This document shows, in pieces, positions 44,196 to 52,556 of a stretch of DNA of 64,000 nt (positions within the stretch are counted from its first letter, which is position 1; every line of letters starts with the position of its first letter). The notes beneath the pieces were generated by a model, which was not told the DNA's origin, made no database searches, and saw only the letters and a program-made list of their open reading frames with translations. The stretch is taken from contig CAYXVG010000029.1 of NCBI GenBank assembly GCA_964468205.1, forward strand, positions 20,720 to 84,719, read 5' to 3'. A program made the position numbers and the translations under genes. The stretch comes from CAWELS01 sp964468205. Lineage in GTDB: Bacteria > Acidobacteriota > Terriglobia > Bryobacterales > Bryobacteraceae.

Positions 44196-45167
44196 TCAGG
44201 GCTGGGCCGGCGTGACCGGGGCACGGGAAACGCGATGCGCCGCCTCGTAGTAATCGAGCGCCTGGGAATACGATTGGAAATTGAGATCCGGTTCGAGCAG
44301 CCCAAAGCTATCGCGGAAGAAGAGGTACAGCAAGCGGGTATACAGCATGCGCGCGCCCGGCGCCGGTGCGCCGCAGAGAAACGGGCACAAAGGTTTGTTC
44401 GGATTCAGCGAGTCGCAGTGGCTGGAGCCGATCAAACGCACGTCTTCAACCGGGAAACTGAGTGCGGCAAGCAAATCCAGCACGCTGCCGGCCGCGTTGC
44501 ACGCGCTGGGCTCACCGCGCAGGCTCGAGAGCCACACCGGCGGGAGTTCGCCGGCCCGTTCCAGTGTACGGGGCCACGGCACTCCGTCCAGGAGAGTCAA
44601 CGCGAGAATGTTGAAACCACGGGCGCGGGCATCGATGGCTGCTTCCAGCGCGGCTGCCGCCCCGGCGCTCTGTCCGGCGAGGCCGAACCGGTCCGGATCA
44701 ATGCGCTGAAACAGGCGATCGGCGGGGTCCGCCGTCCGTGAAGTCAGCCATGCCAGGTGGTCAATAAGGTTCTCGATATTGCGCCGCTGAGACTCCTCCG
44801 TGAACAGCCGGACGAAGTCGGGAACCATCACCGCTATGCCCCGAGCGGCCATGTACTCGGCGTGTTCCCGGTGGAACCGCTTGTCGCTTCCAAAGCCGTG
44901 CTGGAGGATCACGGCCGGCGACGGCGCGGCGGCCCGTCCGGAGGGGAGAACTGGGAGATACAGGTCGTACGGAACCGCGTCGCCCGTCGCGGCAGTTCGC
45001 TGGCCGGATTCGGTCTCGACATTGTAGAGGCCGGCCGTGGCGGGTAGGGATAGCAGAGCCAGAGCCCAAAATAGGAAAAGTGGTCTATCGCCGCTTCGCA
45101 TGGCCGTGAGATGTCTCCTCGCCCGGCGAGGATTGAGAAAGTGAAAGCCAACCGTCTTGAGGTTCAT
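44196..45167 (-). CDS. Exported alpha/beta-hydrolase (dienelactone hydrolase-like)
   Basis: The 323-residue protein has the nucleophile elbow GQSAGA (GxSxG), an oxyanion-type HGFGSDK and a plausible C-terminal His region (GSSHCDSLNP). It is an esterase/lipase-like hydrolase. Two starts are possible. ATG 45167 has a good GAGGAAG site and gives a 22-residue basic extension before the hydrophobic stretch. ATG 45101 begins just before that stretch (FLFWALALLSLPATAG) but has a poorly placed site. Either way an N-terminal signal is likely. The gene is divergent from leuA. Confidence 0.78.
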   Translation of the reverse strand: MNLKTVGFHFLNPRRARRHLTAMRSGDRPLFLFWALALLSLPATAGLYNVETESGQRTAATGDAVPYDLYLPVLPSGRAAAPSPAVILQHGFGSDKRFHREHAEYMAARGIAVMVPDFVRLFTEESQRRNIENLIDHLAWLTSRTADPADRLFQRIDPDRFGLAGQSAGAAAALEAAIDARARGFNILALTLLDGVPWPRTLERAGELPPVWLSSLRGEPSACNAAGSVLDLLAALSFPVEDVRLIGSSHCDSLNPNKPLCPFLCGAPAPGARMLYTRLLYLFFRDSFGLLEPDLNFQSYSQALDYYEAAHRVSRAPVTPAQP

Positions 45168-45220
45168 TAAACTTCCTCATGATATGCGTCTCGCTTATAC
45201 ATACGTACAAAACTATAAAT

Positions 45221-45248
45221 TTGACAAATCAGACGGGCCGGCTGACAA
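45221..45248 (+). promoter_or_regulatory. Candidate promoter for the leu operon
   Basis: TTGACA at 45221-45226 is followed after 16 nt by GACAAT at 45243-45248. A perfect -35 and a weak -10 lie about 88 nt before the leuA ATG, in the region shared with the divergent hydrolase gene. Confidence 0.42.
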
Positions 45249-45335
45249 TAACAAATATGGCTCGTAGCCGGAGAAACAGGCCGGCCGGGCCGCATTTACC
45301 GGAAGCGACGGTTTGTCGAGCACGGAGAGTCAGAT

Positions 45336-46508
45336 ATGAGCAATCGTGTATACATTTTTGACACAACGCTCCGCGATGGAGAGCAGTCCCCCGGCTGCAG
45401 TATGACCACGCCGGAAAAGCTCCGCATGGCCCGGAAACTGGTGGACCTCGGCGTCGATATCCTCGAAGCCGGGTTCCCGATCGCTTCGCAAGGGGACTTC
45501 GAGGCCGTTGACAAGGTCTCTCGCGAGTACCCCGATGTACGCGTGGCGGCGCTGGCCCGCGCCTGTGACATGGACGTCGAGCGCGCCGCCAAGGCTTTGG
45601 ATAAGGCGAAGAACCCGCGGATCCACACCTTCATCGCAACCAGCGATATTCACCTCAAGTACAAATTGAAGAGGTCGCGCGAGGCAGTCCTCGAAGCGGC
45701 CGTCAAGGCAGTGGAGTTGGCGCGGAAGTACGCCGACGATGTCGAGTTTTCCGCGGAAGACGCGACGCGTACCGACCCGGACTATCTCGAACAGGTTTCC
45801 ATTGCGTGCGTCGACGCCGGCGCCTCCACCATCAATCTTCCCGACACGGTCGGCTTTTCGATTCCTTCCGAGCACGCGGCCCTCATCGGCCGCATGGTCG
45901 AGTCCTTCGGCGGCCGGGCCATCCTCAGCGTCCACTGCCATGACGATCTCGGTCTCGCGGTTGCCAACTCCATCGCCGCCGTACAAGCCGGCGCGCGCCA
46001 GGTCGAATGCACCATCAACGGTATCGGCGAACGGGCGGGAAATTGCTCGCTTGAGGAACTGGTGATGGCGCTGAAGGTCCGGGCGGAGATCCTGCCCTTC
46101 ACCACCGGCATCAACACCGAGCATCTCTACCCGGCGAGCCGGCTGCTGGCCGAGATTATCACCTTCGGCCCTCAGCCCAACAAGGCCATCGTCGGCGAGA
46201 ACGCCTTCGCCCACGAGGCGGGTATCCATCAGGACGGCTACCTCAAGGAGCGCACGACCTACGAGATCATGACCCCGGCCGAGGTCGGCGTGCCGGAAAG
46301 CCGCCTGGTGCTCGGCAAGCACAGCGGGCGTCATGCGCTGAACGAACGCTGCGAAGCGCTGGGCTACAAGTTGCAGAAGCTCGAATTGAACCGCGTTTAT
46401 GACCGGTTCATCACTGTTGCAGACAGCCGCAAGAAGGGTCTCAACAACGACGAGATCCTCGGTATCATCCGCGAGGTGGTCGGCGACCTCCAGCCCGCCG
46501 GCAACTGA
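45336..46508 (+). CDS. leuA: 2-isopropylmalate synthase lacking the regulatory domain
   Basis: The product condenses acetyl-CoA with 2-oxoisovalerate in the first step of leucine synthesis. Catalytic features are present: YIFDTTLRDGEQSPGCSM, the metal-binding HCHDDLGLAVANS and GIGERAGNCSLEELVMAL, plus HEAGIHQDGYLK. At 390 residues it stops after the barrel and subdomain I/II; typical LeuA has about 510 residues with a C-terminal leucine-binding domain that gives feedback inhibition. No frameshift remnant of that domain is seen downstream, where leuB begins 98 nt later. It is the first gene of leuABCD. Confidence 0.94.
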   Translation: MSNRVYIFDTTLRDGEQSPGCSMTTPEKLRMARKLVDLGVDILEAGFPIASQGDFEAVDKVSREYPDVRVAALARACDMDVERAAKALDKAKNPRIHTFIATSDIHLKYKLKRSREAVLEAAVKAVELARKYADDVEFSAEDATRTDPDYLEQVSIACVDAGASTINLPDTVGFSIPSEHAALIGRMVESFGGRAILSVHCHDDLGLAVANSIAAVQAGARQVECTINGIGERAGNCSLEELVMALKVRAEILPFTTGINTEHLYPASRLLAEIITFGPQPNKAIVGENAFAHEAGIHQDGYLKERTTYEIMTPAEVGVPESRLVLGKHSGRHALNERCEALGYKLQKLELNRVYDRFITVADSRKKGLNNDEILGIIREVVGDLQPAGN

Positions 46509-46605
46509 TACAATTGTCGATCTGTCCTCGGGGGACGGGCCTGCGGGTCCGCGGCCCGGCTTTCCGCACCGGCTCCCTCAAGCAGACCACCGGAAGTGCA
46601 AACAC

Positions 46606-47691
46606 ATGAACCTGAATATCTTGATCCTCCCGGGCGACGGGATCGGCGTTGAAGTCACTGCCGAAGCGGTGAAGGTCCTCCGCCGCGTCGCCGGCAAATA
46701 CGGCCACGCGATCAGAACCACCGAAGGGCTCCTGGGCGGCTGCGCCATCCACGCCACCGGCACGCCGTTCCCGGATGAGACGGCGAAAGCCGCGGCTGAA
46801 ACGGACGCCACGCTGCTCGGCGCCGTTGGCCTGCCCGAGTTTGACGACATCGCCCCCGAGAAACGCCCCGAAAAAGGCCTGCTCGGCATTCGCAAGGCGT
46901 TGGGCGTCTACGCCAATCTGCGTCCCGTGAAGGCTTATAGCGCGTTGATCGAGTCTTCTCCCCTCAAGAATGACCGCATCGAGGGCGTTGACATGATCAT
47001 CGTGCGCGAACTGAACAGCGGCATCTACTATGGCACGCCGCGCGGCATCTCGGGCGAAGGCGACCGGGAGGAAGCCGTCAATACGATGTACTATTCGCGT
47101 CCGGAGATTGAGCGCATCGCCCGCATGGCCTTCGAGCTGGCCCGCAACCGGCGCCGGAAGGTGACGAGCGTGGACAAGTCGAATGTCCTCGAGGTCTCGC
47201 AGCTCTGGCGCAAGGTGGTCATCGAAGCGGCGAAGCACTACCCGGACGTTGAGCTCAACCACATCCTTGTAGACAATGCCGCGATGCAGCTCATCCTGAA
47301 TCCCCGCCAGTTCGACGTTGTTGTCACCGGCAACATGTTCGGCGACATCATCAGCGACGAGGGCGCAGTTCTCGCCGGCTCCATCGGCATGCTGGCCTCG
47401 GCCTCGATCGGCCCCAAACGCCCCTCCGGCGCTTACGTCGGCCTCTACGAGCCGGTCCACGGCTCTGCTCCGGACATAGCCGGACAGGGCAAGGCGAACC
47501 CGCTCGCCGCCATCGGCAGCGTCGCCGCCATGCTCGAATACAGCTTCGGCCTCAAGGAAGAAGCCGCCGCGATCACCAATGCCATCGAACAAGTCTTGAA
47601 CAGCGGCAATGTCACCGCCGACCTTGGTCCCAGGGACGAACCCGCCACCACCAGCCAAGTCGGCGACGCCGTCTGCGCGGCAATAGGATAG
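46606..47691 (+). CDS. leuB: 3-isopropylmalate dehydrogenase
   Basis: The 361-residue homodimeric enzyme oxidatively decarboxylates 3-isopropylmalate with NAD. Motifs include ILILPGDGIGVEVTAEA, the substrate/Mg site TGNMFGDIISDEGAVLAGSI and the GSAPDIAGQGKANP loop. ATG 46606 with GGAAG upstream matches the family start. It is the second gene of the leucine operon, between leuA and leuC. Confidence 0.97.
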   Translation: MNLNILILPGDGIGVEVTAEAVKVLRRVAGKYGHAIRTTEGLLGGCAIHATGTPFPDETAKAAAETDATLLGAVGLPEFDDIAPEKRPEKGLLGIRKALGVYANLRPVKAYSALIESSPLKNDRIEGVDMIIVRELNSGIYYGTPRGISGEGDREEAVNTMYYSRPEIERIARMAFELARNRRRKVTSVDKSNVLEVSQLWRKVVIEAAKHYPDVELNHILVDNAAMQLILNPRQFDVVVTGNMFGDIISDEGAVLAGSIGMLASASIGPKRPSGAYVGLYEPVHGSAPDIAGQGKANPLAAIGSVAAMLEYSFGLKEEAAAITNAIEQVLNSGNVTADLGPRDEPATTSQVGDAVCAAIG

Positions 47692-47710
47692 AAGAAACGG
47701 AGCAATACCA

Positions 47711-49114
47711 ATGTCTCAACCGAGAACAATCATCGAGAAGGTGTGGGATGCCCACGTCGTCAAGGAGCAGGCCGGCGCGCCTACCCTCCTCTATATCGAC
47801 CTGCACCTGGTTCACGAAGTCACCTCGCCGCAGGCCTTTTCCGGTCTACGCGAACGCGGCCTCAAGGTTCGCCGGCCGGACCTCACCTTCGCCACCGTCG
47901 ACCATTCGACGCCAACCACGCCGCGCAACTTCCCCATCGCCGATGACATTGCCCGGGCCCAGGTCGAGCAACTCGAGAAGAACGCCCAGGAATTCGGTAT
48001 CCCATATTTCGGCTTCCAGAGTGATAAGCAGGGCATCGTGCACGTGATCGGGCCCGAAAACGGGCTCACGCAGCCCGGCATGACCGTGGTCTGCGGCGAC
48101 AGCCACACAGCCACCCACGGCGCGTTCGGCGCCCTGGCCTTCGGGATCGGTACCAGCCAGGTGGAGCATGTGCTCGCCACCCAGTGTTTGTTGCAGCAGA
48201 AGTCGAAGACCTTTAAGGTCCAGGTGGATGGCTCTCTCAAGCCTGGCGTCGCGGCCAAGGATATCATCCTCGCGCTCATCGCCCGTATCGGCGTCGGCGG
48301 CGGCACCGGCTGTGTCTTCGAATTTTGCGGTCCCACCATTCGCGCCCTCTCGATGGAAGAGCGGATGACCGTCTGCAACATGTCGATCGAAGGCGGCGCC
48401 CGCGCCGGCCTGATCGCCCCTGATGACATCACCTACGAATACCTGGCCGGCCGTCACTTCGCTCCAAAGGGCGCCGAGTGGGACGCGGCGCTCGCCCGCT
48501 GGCAGCAACTGCCGACAGACGACGGCGCTGTGTACGACAAGGAGATCACCATCGACGCGAACACGCTCGAGCCCATGATCACCTTCGGCACCAACCCCGG
48601 CATGGGCATTCCGATTACCCAGCCGGTTCCGCTGCCGGAGGCCGCGCCGAACGCCCTCGAACGGGAGACGCTGGCCAAGGCCCTCCGCTACATGGCTCTC
48701 GAACCCGGTAAGCCGCTGCTCGGAAAGCCGGTCGATGTCGTCTTCATCGGCTCCTGCACGAATTCCCGGATGAGTGACCTGCAGGCAGCCGCCTCCGTGC
48801 TCAAGGGCCGCAAAGTGGCCGCGGGCGTCCGCTGCTTGGTTGTCCCCGGCTCCCAGCCAATCAAGCGCCAGGCTGAGGCCGAGGGCCTCGACAGGGTTTT
48901 CCAGGAAGCCGGAGCCGAATGGCGCGATGCCGGCTGCTCGATGTGCATCGCCATGAATGGCGACCAGCTTGCCCCCGGACAATACTCGGTATCCACATCC
49001 AACCGCAACTTCGAAGGACGCCAGGGCAAGGGCGGACGCACCTTCCTGGCCAGCCCGTTGACCGCCGCGGCCTCGGCCGTCACCGGCAAAGTCACCGACG
49101 TGAGGACACTCTAA
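47711..49114 (+). CDS. leuC: 3-isopropylmalate dehydratase large subunit
   Basis: The 467-residue subunit holds the [4Fe-4S] cluster that isomerises 2- to 3-isopropylmalate. Cluster cysteines appear in GSCTNSR and CSMCIAMN, and the VCGDSHTATHGAFGALAFGI segment is typical. It overlaps leuD by one base (TAATG), which would help make the two subunits in equal amounts. Confidence 0.97.
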   Translation: MSQPRTIIEKVWDAHVVKEQAGAPTLLYIDLHLVHEVTSPQAFSGLRERGLKVRRPDLTFATVDHSTPTTPRNFPIADDIARAQVEQLEKNAQEFGIPYFGFQSDKQGIVHVIGPENGLTQPGMTVVCGDSHTATHGAFGALAFGIGTSQVEHVLATQCLLQQKSKTFKVQVDGSLKPGVAAKDIILALIARIGVGGGTGCVFEFCGPTIRALSMEERMTVCNMSIEGGARAGLIAPDDITYEYLAGRHFAPKGAEWDAALARWQQLPTDDGAVYDKEITIDANTLEPMITFGTNPGMGIPITQPVPLPEAAPNALERETLAKALRYMALEPGKPLLGKPVDVVFIGSCTNSRMSDLQAAASVLKGRKVAAGVRCLVVPGSQPIKRQAEAEGLDRVFQEAGAEWRDAGCSMCIAMNGDQLAPGQYSVSTSNRNFEGRQGKGGRTFLASPLTAAASAVTGKVTDVRTL

Positions 49115-49722
49115 TGCAGAAGTTCACAAAATTTTCCTCCCGGCTGGTTCCGCTGCCGATCGACAACATCGACACGGACCAGATCATTCCGGCCCGTTTC
49201 CTGAAGACGATCACCAAATCCGGCCTCGACGAAAACCTCTTCTGCGACTGGCGCTACGACTCGAGCGGCAACCCGGATCCGGACTTCATCTTGAATCAGC
49301 CGCGCGCCAAAGGCGCCGCGATCCTCCTCGCCGGCGATAACTTCGGCTGCGGCTCTTCGCGCGAACACGCCCCCTGGGCGCTCACCCAGTTCGGTTTCCG
49401 CGCGATCATCTCGACGTCTTTCGCGGATATTTTCCAAGGCAACGCGGCTAAGAATTCGCTGCTTACCATCACGGCGCCGCCCGAGATCGCCGCCGATCTT
49501 CACCGGGCTGTCGAAGCCGACGAGAGTTACGAGGTAACCGTCGACCTCGCCGCGCAGAAGCTCATCCTTCCCGATGGCCGCGAAGTAGACTTTCCCATCG
49601 ACCCGTTCGCCAGACAGTGCATGCTGGACGGAGTGGACGAGCTTGGCTACATCCTTCAGCAGGAAGACGACATCGCCGCTTACGAAGCGAAACGGACCGG
49701 GACGCTGAATACGCTGGCCTGA
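49114..49722 (+). CDS. leuD: 3-isopropylmalate dehydratase small subunit
   Basis: The 202-residue partner of LeuC, with the substrate-binding loop FGCGSSREHAPWALTQFGFR and NIDTDQIIPARFLKT near the start. The ATG sits inside the leuC stop (TAATG). It is the last gene of the operon; the next gene is convergent 27 nt away. Confidence 0.97.
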   Translation: MQKFTKFSSRLVPLPIDNIDTDQIIPARFLKTITKSGLDENLFCDWRYDSSGNPDPDFILNQPRAKGAAILLAGDNFGCGSSREHAPWALTQFGFRAIISTSFADIFQGNAAKNSLLTITAPPEIAADLHRAVEADESYEVTVDLAAQKLILPDGREVDFPIDPFARQCMLDGVDELGYILQQEDDIAAYEAKRTGTLNTLA

Positions 49723-49749
49723 CCGCCCGGAGCGGGGCTGCCGCGGCGA

Positions 49750-50271
49750 CTAATCGGCGGGCTCAGCCAGCAGTTCCTCGAGCAACTCGCGTATGTTTCG
49801 CTCCTCGTGCTTGAAAAAATAGTCGGTGCCCATGTATTGCGCCCGGATCATCCCTTTCCGGTCGACGAATACCAGAATCGGCGTGTAAGCCGGCTGGTTC
49901 ACCGGAAGCCGCAAGAAGCGAAAAACAGACTCACGCTCGCCATGGCCGACAGGAAAGGAGAGCTTCTGCTCCCGGGCGTAGCCCTCCACCAGGCTTGCCG
50001 CGTCGTCGTTCACTGCCACCGCGGCCGGCTGGAAGCCGCGCGGCCCCAACTCCCGGTAGAGCTTCTCAATCACACGCGCGCATTCCTTGCAGTAGGGGCA
50101 GGTGGTCAGCATCACCTCGAGCAGTAGTACCTTTCCCTGGTGCTGCTGTACCTCGAAGGTTTCGCCGCCGGGGAGCGAAAAACTCAACTCCGGCGCCTTG
50201 CGCTTCATGCGTCCGCCGGAAAGTGGCAGGGCCAGAAGTATCAGGCAGAATAGAATGAAGTGTCGGCGCAT
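49750..50271 (-). CDS. Exported thioredoxin-like (TlpA/peroxiredoxin-type) protein
   Basis: The 173-residue protein has a signal peptide (HFILFCLILLALPLSG) and a thioredoxin fold with a redox CPYC (residues 58-61) and a further Cys at 64 (TTCPYCKECA). It would act as a periplasmic disulfide reductase or peroxidase, perhaps in cytochrome c maturation or protein repair. The start has GGAG 9 nt upstream. It is divergent from the PAP2 gene. Which substrates it serves is not evident. Confidence 0.83.
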   Translation of the reverse strand: MRRHFILFCLILLALPLSGGRMKRKAPELSFSLPGGETFEVQQHQGKVLLLEVMLTTCPYCKECARVIEKLYRELGPRGFQPAAVAVNDDAASLVEGYAREQKLSFPVGHGERESVFRFLRLPVNQPAYTPILVFVDRKGMIRAQYMGTDYFFKHEERNIRELLEELLAEPAD

Positions 50272-50354
50272 CGCGAAAAGCTCCTAGATATAATCTACCT
50301 AACTTGCCAAACGCGGGAAGCTTCAAACTTTAGCGAAGGGATATCAGCAGCCGA

Positions 50355-51650
50355 TTGACGATCCGGTCCGTAATCCTCCTCACTTCGTTCCTCCTGTCTC
50401 TCGCGCCGGTGGCGGCCCAAAGCTCGCTGCCGGGACAGGACGATAACTCGACGCTCAAGAGGATTGGAGACATCTTGCATATTGCCCTGCCGGGTACGGC
50501 CGTTGCCACGGCCGCACTAAAGGGAGACGGAGAAGGCACGCTGCAGTCCGTCGTGGCTATCGGCGCCACGATAGGCACCTTTCAGGCCATCAAGGCGGCG
50601 ATCGGCAAAGACCGCCCGGACATCTCCGACCAGCGGTCATTCCCGTCCGGACATACGGCAATGTCCTTCGCCGGCTCCACGTTCATGCTCCGGCGCTACG
50701 GCAAGAAGGTGGGAATACCGATGATGCTCGGAGCGGGATTCGCCGGGTTCACGCGGGTCAAGGGACAGAAGCATTTCGCCGACGATGTGATCGGCGGGGC
50801 CGGCCTCGGAATCCTCTACAACCTCGTCTTCACCAAGCCCTATCCGCGGCACGTTTTTCTCCAGCCCGTGACTTTCGACAGTGGAGGCGCGGGCGTGCAG
50901 ATGCGAATTGACGCCGGCCGCCAGGAAACTCCCGTCGGAAGCGGCGCGATTGCGGCCGGGCCGAAACGTTTCCGCGTCGATTTCGAGTACGCCGCGCTCT
51001 ACACCAGGTCGCTCTCCGGACAGTTGCCGCCCGGCCAAGGCACGCCGCTCGCCCTTGATATTAATGAGCGCATATTCACGCCCACCGCGCGTTTCACTTT
51101 CGATTGGCTGTTTCGCGAACCGCATGAGCTCAGCATGTTCTGGGCCCCGTTTGAAGCCCGCGACTTTGAGCGCGTCTCCAGCGAGTCCTTCTGGTTCGGC
51201 GGCGTAGAGTTCGCCGGCGGCGAAGGAACTACTTCACGCTTCCGCTTCGATGAGGTGGCGCTCCGCTACCGCTACCGGCTGGTAGATAGCAGGCGTCTCG
51301 ACTTCCGCCTTGGCGCCGCCCTCTCCTACCGCGAGACCCGCGCCGCAATCTACCAGGAAGAGCCGGATCTCAAGGCGGAAGTCATCGACTATGAATTCCT
51401 GCCGTTGGCGCACATCCATGCGGAATTCCATTTCACGCCGGGATTCAGCCTCGTTGCCGAAGGCGATGCGATGGCCATTTCGGCCGGCCACTACTCGGCC
51501 TCCAGCCTCTTGGGATTGCGCTGGCGCTTCTCCCCGCGCTGGGCGTTCACTTTCGGCTACCGCGGTCTCTGGCGCGAGTTGACAGAGGATGACATCCAGG
51601 TTCGAACCCGTTTCGATTACTTCGTTGCGGGCGTGGGCTACTCCTTCTAA
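50355..51650 (+). CDS. PAP2-family phosphatase fused to a probable outer-membrane barrel
   Basis: The 431-residue protein has a signal peptide and all three PAP2 motifs: KxxxxxxRP (Lys80-Pro88), PSGH (97-100) and a variant of SRxxxxxHxxxD (Arg134, His140, Asp144, with Thr for Ser). After about residue 175 the sequence becomes an alternating polar/aromatic beta pattern (ERVSSESFWFGGVEF, AEFHFTPGFSLVAEG) ending GVGYSF, as in outer-membrane barrels. The combination suggests a lipid phosphatase held at the outer membrane. The start is TTG 50355 with a poor ribosome binding site, so the exact N-terminus is uncertain. Confidence 0.78.
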   Translation: MTIRSVILLTSFLLSLAPVAAQSSLPGQDDNSTLKRIGDILHIALPGTAVATAALKGDGEGTLQSVVAIGATIGTFQAIKAAIGKDRPDISDQRSFPSGHTAMSFAGSTFMLRRYGKKVGIPMMLGAGFAGFTRVKGQKHFADDVIGGAGLGILYNLVFTKPYPRHVFLQPVTFDSGGAGVQMRIDAGRQETPVGSGAIAAGPKRFRVDFEYAALYTRSLSGQLPPGQGTPLALDINERIFTPTARFTFDWLFREPHELSMFWAPFEARDFERVSSESFWFGGVEFAGGEGTTSRFRFDEVALRYRYRLVDSRRLDFRLGAALSYRETRAAIYQEEPDLKAEVIDYEFLPLAHIHAEFHFTPGFSLVAEGDAMAISAGHYSASSLLGLRWRFSPRWAFTFGYRGLWRELTEDDIQVRTRFDYFVAGVGYSF

Positions 51651-51745
51651 CGGAGTACCAGGCATTCCGTCATGGTTGGAACGACGCCCGGAGTACCGCC
51701 AGAGGTCAAGCTGAGATAACCTGTTTCAGAACAGGAGACACGCTC

Positions 51746-52522
51746 ATGTTGAATCGCCGTAGCTTTCTCGCCTCGTCCGCGGCCGGCGCCGCCGCGCTGC
51801 CGGCCGCCGCCCAAGCGAAGCGCCAGCAGTACATCGAGTTGCGCTTTTACGACCTCCACAACGACCAGTCCAACCAGCGCCAGCGCTTGACGGATTTCTT
51901 TGAGAAGGCGCACCTGCCCATGATGAAGAAGCGGGGCGTCAGCTCCATCGGCTACTTCCAGGTGTATCTCGGCCCGGACATGCCTAAGATCGTGACCGTG
52001 ACCGCCTGGCCGTCGCTGGCTGCCCTCGAATCCGTGCATAACGGGTTGGCGGGCGACCAGGACTGGCAGGCGACACTCCGGAAACACAGTGGCGCCGCGC
52101 CGCTGTTTGACCGCACCGAGACCTGGCTGCTCCAGGCCTTCGAGGGCATGCCGGAGGTGGGACAACCTTCGGCCAAGGAGGACGGTTCGAGTCACATTTT
52201 CCTCCTCCGGATCTACGAGTCGGTCAGCTACGAATCGCACCTGAGAAAGGTGGACATGTTCAACAGCGGCGGGGAGATCGACATCTTCCTCCGCACCGGC
52301 CTGAATCCTCTCTTGTTCGGCAGCACGCTCTACGGCGGCCGGATGCCGAACCTCGTCTACATGCTCTGGTTCGACGACATGGCGGCCCACGACGCGGCAT
52401 GGGACAAGTTCCGCGCCCATCCCGATTGGAAGAAGATTAGCAGCGACCCGAAATGGGCGGGAACGGTCTCTAACATTAGCAACATCGTTCTCACGCCGCT
52501 GCCCTTCTCGCCGATTCGATAA
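51746..52522 (+). CDS. NIPSNAP-family protein with Tat leader
   Basis: The 258-residue protein starts MLNRRSFLASSAAGAAALPA, a Tat-type leader. It then has two ferredoxin-like NIPSNAP halves: YIELRFYDLHN to GYFQVYLG, and later LRIYESVSYESHLRKVDMF to NLVYMLWFDDMAAHDAAWDK. NIPSNAP proteins have no firmly known activity. AGGAGA precedes the ATG. It ends 34 nt from the convergent CrtI-like gene. It is another member of the exported set typical of this genome. Confidence 0.88.
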   Translation: MLNRRSFLASSAAGAAALPAAAQAKRQQYIELRFYDLHNDQSNQRQRLTDFFEKAHLPMMKKRGVSSIGYFQVYLGPDMPKIVTVTAWPSLAALESVHNGLAGDQDWQATLRKHSGAAPLFDRTETWLLQAFEGMPEVGQPSAKEDGSSHIFLLRIYESVSYESHLRKVDMFNSGGEIDIFLRTGLNPLLFGSTLYGGRMPNLVYMLWFDDMAAHDAAWDKFRAHPDWKKISSDPKWAGTVSNISNIVLTPLPFSPIR

Positions 52523-52556
52523 GCGCTCCGCCGGCGACCCGGTATCGCAGGCCTCG

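Noticed and set aside
45168..45335. T-box, leader-peptide or attenuator control of leuA
   Set aside because: No run of leucine codons in a short open frame, no T-box bulge and no terminator/antiterminator pair were seen; only a sigma-70-like promoter is plausible.
46465..47658. A 397-codon minus-strand frame across leuB
   Set aside because: leuB is certain by motifs and operon order; the complement has no known domain.
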